Part shown: positions 1 to 4,777 of the stretch, piece by piece
How the letters are laid out: each line of letters opens with the position of its first letter
Numbering within the stretch: position 1 is the stretch's first letter
NCBI GenBank assembly: GCA_046262315.1
Contig: JBHEMZ010000077.1
Coordinates: 1 to 6,501, forward strand
DNA: 6,501 bases
Direction: 5' to 3'
Source of the DNA: JACVRM01 sp046262315
GTDB taxonomy: Bacteria; Actinomycetota; Thermoleophilia; Gaiellales; Gaiellaceae
The notes under the pieces: model-generated
Seen by the model: only the letters and a program-made list of their open reading frames with translations
Told to the model about the DNA's origin: nothing
The model's database searches: none
Position numbers and translations under genes: made by a program

Positions 1-1
1 T

Positions 2-70
2 CAGCTCGTCCGCGGCGAGCCGACCCGCGCGGCCGATCTGATCGATGATCGGAAAGAGCGAGCTGCATGA
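2..70 (+). CDS. 3' end of an unrecognised upstream gene (partial)
   Basis: Reading from base 2 there is an open frame of 22 codons ending in TGA at 68-70, with C-terminus ...DLIDDRKSELH. The stop shares bases with the ATG of the next gene (ATGA at 67-70), the usual sign of translational coupling. The other two plus frames close earlier (TGA at 46-48 and 39-41), so this is the best candidate for the end of a real gene. The fragment is too short to assign a family. Regulators or transporters of arsenic or phosphate often sit upstream of arsenate reductases, but nothing visible here identifies one. Confidence 0.45.
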   Translation, partial: QLVRGEPTRAADLIDDRKERAA

Positions 71-468
71 GCCACGTGCTCTTCGTCTGCCTGCACAACG
101 CGGGCCGCTCGCAGATGTCTCAGGCGCTCTTCGAGCGCGCAGCGCAGGGCCGGCACGGCGCCCGCTCGGCGGGCACGCAGCCGGCCGCCCGCGTCCACCC
201 GCCGGTCGTCGAGACGATGCGCGAACTCGGCGTCGACCTCGCCGGGCGCGCCCCGCGCAAGCTCGAGCGCGAAGACGCCGAATGGGCCGACGTCGTGGTC
301 ACGATGGGCTGCGGCGACGCCTGCCCTTACATTCCCGGCAAGCGCTACCTCGACTGGAACCTCACCGACCCCGCCGGCCGGCCGCTCGAGGAGGTGCGGC
401 AGATCCGCAACGAGATCGCCGAGCGCGTCGAGAAGCTGCTCGCCGAACTCGACGACGAGGCGGCCTGA
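67..468 (+). CDS. arsC: arsenate reductase / low-molecular-weight protein tyrosine phosphatase family
   Basis: A complete 133-residue protein, normal length for the single-domain LMW-PTPase fold. The N-terminal P-loop is VCLHNAGRSQM, a C-x5-R motif with Cys8 as nucleophile and Arg14 as oxyanion binder. The late acid loop is D101-P102 in WNLTDPAG. Between them lies TMGCGDACPYIPGKRY with Cys82 and Cys86. This CHNAGRSQ / TMGCGD.CP / DW.L.DPAG set matches arsenate reductases of this fold, including actinobacterial mycothiol-dependent ones, better than plain tyrosine phosphatases. The expected role is cytoplasmic reduction of arsenate to arsenite for export. The choice between thioredoxin and mycothiol as reductant is inference. 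The start is ATG 67, with GGAAAGAG at 51-58 as ribosome binding site and the ATGA overlap with the preceding gene. It is probably cotranscribed with the downstream phosphoesterase. Confidence 0.88.
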   Translation: MSHVLFVCLHNAGRSQMSQALFERAAQGRHGARSAGTQPAARVHPPVVETMRELGVDLAGRAPRKLEREDAEWADVVVTMGCGDACPYIPGKRYLDWNLTDPAGRPLEEVRQIRNEIAERVEKLLAELDDEAA

Positions 469-470
469 GC

Positions 471-1193
471 ATGAACAGGCGCATCGCCGTCATCACCGAT
501 ATCCACGGCAACGTGCCGGCCTTGGAAGCGGCGCTCGCCCGGATCGAAGAACTGGACGTCGACGGGCTCTACTGCGGCGGCGACCTGGTCGGCTACGGGC
601 CCCGGCCGAACGAGATCTGCCGAACGATCGAGGAGCGAGACGTCCCGACGATCTACGGCAACTACGACTACGCGATCGCCCGCGACCTCGAAGACTGCGG
701 CTGCTTCTACCCGACGCCCAAGGACCGCGAGATCGGCCAGGCCTCAGTCGCATGGACGCTCGCGCACACCGACGACCGCTCGAAGCGGTTCATGCACAAG
801 CTGCCCTTCGACCTTCGCTTCGAGCTCGCCGGGAAGCGCGTCCGCCTCGTGCACGGGTCTCCGCGCAAGGTGAACGAGTACCTGCTCGAAGAACGGGCCG
901 CGAGCACGTTCGAGCGGATCGCTCAGATAGCCGAGTGCGACGTGCTCCTGTTCGGGCACACGCACAAGCCGTGGATCAAGGAGTACGGCGGCGTGCTCTT
1001 CGTCAACTGCGGCTCGGTCGGCAAGCCCAAAGACGGCGACCCGCGCGGCAGCTTCGCGCTGCTCGAAGAGCGCGACGGCACCGTCGACGTCTCAATCGAA
1101 CGCGTCCCCTACGACGCGCACGCCGTCGCGACCCACATCCGTAGCGTCGGGCTGCCAGCCGAGCTCGCAGACCAGCTGCTCCGCGCCGCGTAA
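471..1193 (+). CDS. calcineurin-like metallophosphoesterase (YfcE/MJ0936-type)
   Basis: A 240-residue soluble protein with the metallophosphoesterase motifs in order: D10-x-H12 (TDIHGN), G37-D38 (CGGDLVGYGP), G63-N64-Y65-D66 (YGNYD, where many relatives have GNHD), H128-G129 (LVHGSP) and G162-H163-T164-H165 (FGHTH). These residues bind a dinuclear metal centre that cleaves phosphodiesters or phosphomonoesters. The compact size and spacing fit the YfcE-like group. The natural substrate cannot be told. The start is ATG 471, two bases after the arsenate reductase stop, with GAGG at 457-460 as a plausible binding site. The open frame extends back to 45 through the arsenate reductase gene in another frame, but the protein homology starts at ATG 471. 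Position in the operon suggests a phosphate or arsenic stress role; that is inference. Confidence 0.88.
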   Translation: MNRRIAVITDIHGNVPALEAALARIEELDVDGLYCGGDLVGYGPRPNEICRTIEERDVPTIYGNYDYAIARDLEDCGCFYPTPKDREIGQASVAWTLAHTDDRSKRFMHKLPFDLRFELAGKRVRLVHGSPRKVNEYLLEERAASTFERIAQIAECDVLLFGHTHKPWIKEYGGVLFVNCGSVGKPKDGDPRGSFALLEERDGTVDVSIERVPYDAHAVATHIRSVGLPAELADQLLRAA

Positions 1194-1201
1194 CCGAAGA
1201 G

Positions 1202-1218
1202 GAGCGGCGTCGCCGCTC
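1202..1218 (+). terminator. hairpin after the arsenate reductase-phosphoesterase operon
   Basis: GAGCGGC (1202-1208) pairs perfectly with GCCGCTC (1212-1218) across a 3-nt loop, 9 bases after the TAA of the phosphoesterase gene. A second weak hairpin, GACCT-GTG-AGGTC, lies at 1233-1245 and is followed by GTCGTTTGT. There is no proper T-run after the first stem. This would be a U-poor terminator of the kind common in high-GC actinobacteria, or an mRNA 3'-end stabiliser. Confidence 0.4.
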
Positions 1219-1437
1219 GACGACGCTGGCCGGACCTGTGAGGTCGTCGTTTGTGGCGCGGTGCTCTTGCTCCCGCCGCCGTACCCGGCAGCGAGCGCCG
1301 CCGCCGTTGTTCATGACCCGGTCGTGCGGCTGGGAGCCTGACGACGCCTGAACTCTGCAGGCCCTGGCTGCCGCGCCGGGAACCGCCCGGTGGAGGATCC
1401 TAAGCCTCGCCGCCGCCGCTACTATCGAAGGAGCGCG
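1219..1437. other. gap with no recognised gene
   Basis: No frame here gives a recognisable protein. Long minus-strand frames across this stretch are Arg/Ala-rich low-complexity translations typical of shadow frames. TACTAT (1420-1425) resembles a -10 box about 13 bases before the small leader ORF, but I find no matching -35 box at the right distance. GGGAAC at 1378-1383 resembles an ECF-type -35 element, again without a convincing partner. The promoter of the antiporter transcript presumably lies in this gap. Confidence 0.4.
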
Positions 1438-1509
1438 ATGAGGCTCGCGCCTAACCGCCCCGAGCACGGGGCTGATGGCCTCTACCGAACGTCCACCGAC
1501 GCGAAGTAG
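1438..1509 (+). CDS. small 23-aa leader ORF before the antiporter
   Basis: ATG 1438 is preceded by AAGGAG (1428-1433) at a 4-base spacing, one of the best ribosome binding sites in the window. The frame runs 23 codons (begins MRLAPNRPEHG) to TAG at 1507-1509. Its stop codon overlaps the AGGAGG (1508-1513) of the antiporter gene, so ribosomes finishing this ORF would sit on the next gene's start region. It is hydrophilic, with no signal peptide, membrane segment or obvious run of regulatory codons. It could be a translated leader that couples or gates expression of the antiporter, or a chance ORF. No homologue is recognised. Confidence 0.4.
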   Translation: MRLAPNRPEHGADGLYRTSTDAK

Positions 1510-1513
1510 GAGG
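1508..1513 (+). promoter_or_regulatory. AGGAGG ribosome binding site fixing a GTG start
   Basis: A perfect AGGAGG lies 4 bases before GTG 1518 and overlaps the TAG stop of the leader ORF. It supports GTG 1518 as the antiporter start, ahead of a start further back in the other open frame that begins at 1475. Confidence 0.7.
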
Positions 1514-1517
1514 CCAC

Positions 1518-2680
1518 GTGAGCCCAATCGAGCTAGCAGCAGTCCTCGCGGCACTCGTTCTGCTCGCCAGCATCGTCTCCGTCGAGCTCGGCGTGACCGT
1601 CGCCTTGCTCGAGCTGACGCTCGGCGTCGTCGTCGGCAACCTCTTCGAACTCGACAGCCAGCAGTGGCTCGACTTCATCGCCGCGTTCGCATCGATCGTG
1701 CTGACGTTCCTGGCCGGGATGGAGGTCGACCCGGCCTACATGCGCCGACGGTTGGAGGCCTCCGTGGGAATCGGCGTCGCCTCGTTCGCCGGCCCCTTCG
1801 CCGTCGCGTCGCTGACGAGCTTTTTCCTGCTCGACTGGACGCTGAAGGCGTCGTTGATCTGGGGACGGCGCTGTCGACGACGTCGCTCGCCGTCGTCTAC
1901 GCGGTTCTCGTCGAGCGTGGGCTCACGGATGTGGCGATCGGAAAGCTGTTGATGAGCGCGACGTTCGTCACCGATCTCTGCACCGCGATCGCGCTCTCGG
2001 CGATCTTCATCAAGCCGAACGTCTGGTTCCCCGTATTCCTCCTCGTCTCCGTCGCTCTGATCCTGGTGCTGCCGCGGCTAGCGCGCCCCTTCTTCGCCCG
2101 CTACGGCGACCGCGTGATCGAGCCCGAGATCAAGCTCGTCTTCGCGTGCCTGCTCGTCCTGATGGTGCTCGCCGACCTGTCGAACGGGCACGCAGTGCTA
2201 CCTGCGTTCATCCTTGGGCTCGTCATGAGCCGGCACTACCAAGAGCACCGTGAGGAGCAGAAGCGGCTGCGGGTCGTTGCGTTCGCGTTCCTCACGCCGT
2301 TCTTCTTCATCAAGGGCGGACTCAACGTCTCGCTGGGCGCCGTGGTCGCGAATCTCGGCCTGCTGGGCGCGGTCCTCGCGGCGAAGATGGTTCCGAAGGT
2401 CGCCTTCATTTTCCCGCTCGCTCGCGCCTGGGCTCCCCGCCACGCGGCCTTTACGACCCTGCTTATGAGCACGGGCCTGACCTTCGGAACGATCTCCTCG
2501 CTCTACGGGTTGAACGCCGGGATCATCGACGAGACGCAGTTCTCCTTGCTCGTCACCGTCGTTGTGCTCTCGGCCGTCGTCCCCACCGCCGTTGCAGAGC
2601 GTTGGTTCCTGCCGGATGGCGAGCGCGAACGGCGCATCGACCGGCGAGACGCGTACGCGGCGTCCGAGGAGCTCGTCTAG
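1518..2680 (+). pseudogene. CPA2-type cation:proton antiporter, frameshifted
   Basis: Two overlapping frames together encode one Kef/NapA-like antiporter. Frame one (GTG 1518) gives hydrophobic helices with LELTLGVVVGN (about residues 31-41) and TFLAGMEVDP (63-72), then after Trp115 becomes Arg/Ser-rich and stops at 1950-1952. The second frame supplies the rest from Gly at 1862: GTALSTTSLAVVYAVL, TFVTDLC (Asp about 153), FFFIKGGLNVSLG, and a final helix ending near AERWFLP before a charged tail and TAG 2678-2680. The junction lies in GGGG (1861-1864). One extra G would restore a 387-residue protein, the usual length of this membrane domain without RCK/TrkA domains. The family exchanges Na+ or K+ for H+ across the inner membrane. 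Substitutions elsewhere look benign, so the break is recent or a base-calling error in a G run. Confidence 0.82.
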
Positions 2681-2765
2681 TAGGCGGCGCGCTAGCCGGC
2701 GAGTGGCTGAGCGGAAGCGCAAGCGGGATGCACGCGGTAGGCGCTCGCGTCGTTAGACGAAACCG

Positions 2766-2964
2766 CTGCAAATGTGCGGCACCCAGATCCGCCTTCCATC
2801 GGACGCCCGGCCACATCGCCGGTCGTCTCGCTTGCGGGGATTACCGGCTACGACCGGCGTCTTGCGGGGATCACAGGCCGATCCGCGCGCGGGATCTACG
2901 CGGGATGAAAAAAAACCGGCGGTCGATTACGCCAAGCGCGGCAACAAAACATGCCGATTTGCAG
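2766..2964. repeat. long-range inverted repeat in copy A
   Basis: CTGCAAAT-GTG-CGGCA (2766-2781) is the reverse complement, with a 3-base bulge, of TGCCGATTTGCAG (2952-2964). The arms enclose about 170 bases and the 10-bp hairpin. In copy B (arms 4859-4874 and 5045-5057) one of the 13 pairs is lost. The right arm lies 9 bases from the tRNA half. The arms could close a structured RNA or mark recognition ends of an element. Confidence 0.5.
2817..2859. other. conserved 10-bp stem inside repeat copy A
   Basis: CGCCGGTCGT (2817-2826) pairs perfectly with ACGACCGGCG (2850-2859) around a 23-nt loop that carries one GCGGGGAT word and a further ACCGGC. All 20 stem bases are identical in copy B (4910-4919 and 4943-4952), while substitutions occur just outside the stem and in the loop. 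This fits either a folded RNA or a protein-binding inverted repeat. The strand is unknown. Confidence 0.6.
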
Positions 2965-2972
2965 GAATTTTA

Positions 2973-3020
2973 CGGGAGCGACGGGACTCGAACCCGCGAC
3001 CTCCGGCGTGACAGGCCGGT
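2973..3020 (-). pseudogene. tRNA-Asp(GTC) 3' half, copy A
   Basis: On the minus strand the 48 bases parse as: A; anticodon arm CCGGC-CTGTCAC-GCCGG (anticodon GTC); variable loop AGGTC; T arm GCGGG-TTCGAGT-CCCGT (four Watson-Crick pairs and one G-U); acceptor 3' strand CGCTCCC; and discriminator G, as expected for tRNA-Asp. CCA is not encoded. The 5' half (acceptor GGGAGCG and the D arm) is absent from the bases upstream on the minus strand; no match is seen through 3200. So it is a truncated tRNA and not a working gene, although every remaining stem is intact. A tRNA 3' half is the usual core of integrase attachment sites, but here the similarity continues far past it on both sides. Confidence 0.82.
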
Positions 3021-3196
3021 CGTGGTGGTTCCGGCTGGGCGGGAGTAGGCGGGGATTACCGGCGAGGGCAGGGCTTTCCGGCCCTGGCGTTGCGGGGATC
3101 GGCGGGTGTGGGCGGAAGCTTCCGGCGACCTCCGGCGGGATGAGCGCGGGATGGCAGTGTTGCCTCAGTTGTCAACGCACGGGATGAGCGCGGGAT

Positions 3197-3479
3197 GTCC
3201 TCGTTACCCAACGCGTTCATGGAGTACGCCGAACAGAGGTTTGCCGCGGCCGTGAATCGTCGTGCGACCGGGCGATCGAACTCACGGCCTCCTCCTTACC
3301 ATGGAAGTTCCGGTGCGGTAACCCGGCGGGCACGGCCGATCACTGGCGATCACGTTTGTCCTGTAAATTTGACGCTTCGAGAGGCGCGCGTCGTACGACC
3401 GGCCCTCGCTCGTCGCAGGCGCGCTCGCCGACACCGAACACACATGACAAGCAACGACCCGCGCCACGAAGGAGTAGAG
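3197..3479. other. intergenic stretch before the LapA-domain gene
   Basis: A frame is open from 3195 into the next gene, but its translation before the GTG at 3480 is unlike any family I know and lacks a good ribosome binding site, so I read this as non-coding. A possible promoter is TTGACG (3369-3374) and TACGAC (3394-3399) with a 19-base spacer. That is longer than ideal and the -10 box is weak. Nothing else stands out. Confidence 0.35.
3369..3399 (+). promoter_or_regulatory. weak candidate promoter for the LapA-domain gene
   Basis: TTGACG matches five of six bases of the housekeeping -35 box, and TACGAC is a partial -10 box 19 bases on. It lies about 80 bases before GTG 3480. The match is modest and could be chance. 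Confidence 0.2.
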
Positions 3480-3809
3480 GTGGGAGCCGACTCGGAGATG
3501 CCAGACGAATCGCAGCCGGCGCAACCGGTGCCCGCCACCGAACCGATCGAGCCCCGCGGCGCGCGCTTGCGCCGGCACGGCCACCGCACCCGCCTGTACA
3601 CCTGGGCGTTCGCGCTGGTAGCGCTGCTTGTCGTCGTGATCGCGCTCGCGGTCGCGAACACGCGCCAGGTGGAGCTGAGCTGGGTCGTCGGCACGAGCCA
3701 CGTCTCGCTCGTCTGGATCATCCTCGCCGCAGCAGTTCTCGGCTGGCTCCTGGGAATCACGACCAGCGTCGTTTTCCGCCTACGCACCCGACGCCGGCGC
3801 GAAACCTAA
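3480..3809 (+). CDS. small LapA-domain (DUF1049) membrane protein
   Basis: A 109-residue protein with a hydrophilic, Pro- and acid-rich N-terminus (1-25), an Arg-rich patch (26-38), a transmembrane helix about 41-59 ending in VAN, a short linker (TRQVELSWVVGTSHVS), a second helix about 76-99 with GWLLG, and a basic tail RLRTRRRRE. The layout helix - N..[QV]..v.w..G...vsl - helix with GwllG - basic end is that of the LapA/DUF1049 family. Some members help lipopolysaccharide assembly in Gram-negatives; the role in actinobacteria is unknown. The start is GTG 3480 because GAAGGAG (3468-3474) lies 5 bases before it. ATG 3444, in frame, would add 12 residues but has no Shine-Dalgarno sequence. It is convergent with the heptad protein gene, 71 bases away, with no clear terminator between them. 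Confidence 0.75.
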   Translation: MGADSEMPDESQPAQPVPATEPIEPRGARLRRHGHRTRLYTWAFALVALLVVVIALAVANTRQVELSWVVGTSHVSLVWIILAAAVLGWLLGITTSVVFRLRTRRRRET

Positions 3810-3880
3810 GACAGACGTCCAACGGATCGGGGTCGCGCTCCCGCGGGCGGCGACGCCGGCGACATCCTCTTCCAAGGTCG

Positions 3881-4627
3881 CTATTCGTCGCCGACGAGAC
3901 CCCGCGCGGGAATGGGGTCGAGTCCGTGTTCGCTCGGGTGCATGATCTTCGGGTCGAGGCAGACGCGCTCGAGAATCTTCGTCTGCTTGTAGATGATTTC
4001 GAGCATGTCGAGACGATCGGCGCGCTGCATGTCGGGCCTCGCGATCAGCGTCGCGGCGATGCCGCCGATGATCTGCAACGGGTTGGCCATGCGATGACGG
4101 ACGAGTAGGGTGTAGTGGTAGAGCGCGCGCTGGTACTCCTGACTGTCGCTCGTAGCTTCGGCAAGCTTCGCGGCGGCGACCACGAGCTGCTCATCCGCGA
4201 AAGTCATCAGCCGTTCGGCGTCATCCGCTCGGTGGTCGGCAACCGCCATTTGCGCCGAGGCGCGGTTCATGTGCTCCTTCGCCGACTGCATGTGGACGTT
4301 GGCCTCGGCGAGGCGGAGGTCGGCGGCGACCGCTCGCGCTTCGGCAGCGACGAGGTCGGCGTCGGCGGCCGCCTCGCGCGCGTCGGCACCGGCCTCGCGC
4401 GCGTCAGCGGTGACGTCGCGCGCGTCAGCGTCCGCCTCTCGCGCATCCGCGGTGACGCTGCGCGCATCGTCGCTCGACTCGCGCGCATCGGCATCTGCCT
4501 CTCGGGCCTCAGCGCTCCGGTCGCGCGCCTTCGCAGCCCGCTCGCGGGCGTCGGCACCCACGCGACGCGCGTCGGCCGAGTTCGCCGACTCCGCGGCGTC
4601 CATGCCCCGATTCCGCGCGTCTTCCAT
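3881..4627 (-). CDS. heptad-repeat coiled coil with orphan histidine phosphoacceptor-like (DHp) domain
   Basis: A 248-residue cytoplasmic protein with no signal peptide or membrane helix. Residues about 18-160 form roughly 20 continuous seven-residue units. Arg recurs at 21, 28, 35, 42, 49, 56, 63, 70, 77, 84, 98 and 105 in units like ADAREA and ADARDV, then the units drift (NVHMQSA, HMNRASA). This predicts a long regular helix or coiled coil. Residues about 165-226 resemble a sensor-kinase dimerisation helix: LLVRHRMANPLQIIGG with H178 as possible phosphoacceptor and N182-P-L-Q, then a second helix LEIIYKQTKILERV. The protein ends 22 residues after LDP, with no N, G1 or G2 boxes of an ATPase domain. 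Spo0B-like phosphotransferases share H-x3-N-x-L-Q. ATG 4627 lacks a strong ribosome binding site; ATG 4603 is an alternative. Upstream extension to 4909 runs into repeat copy B and is unlikely to be translated. Confidence 0.72.
   Translation of the reverse strand: MEDARNRGMDAAESANSADARRVGADARERAAKARDRSAEAREADADARESSDDARSVTADAREADADARDVTADAREAGADAREAAADADLVAAEARAVAADLRLAEANVHMQSAKEHMNRASAQMAVADHRADDAERLMTFADEQLVVAAAKLAEATSDSQEYQRALYHYTLLVRHRMANPLQIIGGIAATLIARPDMQRADRLDMLEIIYKQTKILERVCLDPKIMHPSEHGLDPIPARGLVGDE
4313..4567 (-). repeat. 21-bp tandem coding repeats for ADARE heptads
   Basis: The DNA has a 21-base period across about 12 units, each encoding a variant of x-A-D-A-R-E/D-x (residues 21-105 of the heptad protein). 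Units differ in wobble bases and in the outer residues, so the array has diverged after expansion by slippage or unequal exchange. One unit (residue 91) has lost the Arg. Such arrays can change length by whole heptads without breaking the frame. Confidence 0.75.
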
Positions 4628-4688
4628 TACGGGGCCGCAAGTATGCCGCACTCGCGCGAGTCGACCTCTTGCGAAGCTCCCGCCTCGA

Positions 4689-4712
4689 CCTCCTCTCTCC
4701 AGAGAGGGGAGG
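4689..4712. other. 10-bp hairpin upstream of the heptad protein gene
   Basis: CCTCCTCTCT pairs with AGAGGGGAGG as a 10-bp stem (one T-G wobble) around a 4-nt loop, about 62 bases upstream of ATG 4627 on the minus strand. There is no T-run on either side. It may be a leader structure in the 5' untranslated region of the minus-strand gene. The stretch 4628-4777 holds nothing else I can name. Confidence 0.3.
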
Positions 4713-4777
4713 CGCTGGGGCACACGGACCAGACGCCAGGCACTGCCCGAAGCGACGAGGTCGCGCTCGAGAGAGCC

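Larger units (their letters stand above)
2691..3196 (+). repeat. repeat copy A: tRNA-Asp-half element
   Basis: Direct repeat of 4778-5290. Similarity begins at GCTAGCCG, 11 bases after the antiporter stop. After a 6-base indel it runs at a constant offset of 2093 through the GCGGGAT pair at 3135-3152. From 2723 to 3020 I count 29 mismatches in 298 bases and no gaps, about 90% identity. Mismatches fall 8, 8 and 13 over the three codon phases, so no frame shows clear coding constraint. The unit holds a minus-strand tRNA-Asp 3' half, a perfect 10-bp hairpin, a long-range inverted repeat, and GCGGGAT-like words at 2723, 2834, 2864, 2889, 2900, 3049, 3092, 3135, 3146, 3179 (ACGGGAT) and 3190. The segment 3021-3117 is more diverged but keeps the same spacing. 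No transposase or integrase lies in it. Confidence 0.9.

Noticed and set aside
45..470. Extension of the metallophosphoesterase frame upstream through the arsenate reductase gene (a fusion-like 382-codon frame)
   Set aside because: The extra 142 residues are Arg/Ala-rich shadow translation of the arsenate reductase in another frame. The phosphoesterase fold begins at ATG 471.
1857..1867. Programmed -1 ribosomal frameshifting in the antiporter
   Set aside because: ATC TGG GGA does not form an X-XXY-YYZ slippery heptamer in the zero frame, and I see no clear stimulatory hairpin or upstream Shine-Dalgarno at the proper distance. A lost G is simpler.
2602..3187. Plus-strand frames over repeat copy A giving peptides such as GATGLEPATSGVTGR, GSDGTRTRDLRRDRP and RRDSNPRPPA
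   Set aside because: These are translations of the reverse complement of tRNA-Asp and its flanks, a known source of false protein annotations. All frames stay open because the region is GC-rich and gap-free between copies, and mismatches show no codon-phase bias.
2723..3196. CRISPR-like array from the recurring GCGGGAT words
   Set aside because: The word is only 7-8 bases, spacing is irregular from 11 to over 140 bases, the intervening sequence is itself conserved between copies, and no cas gene is present.
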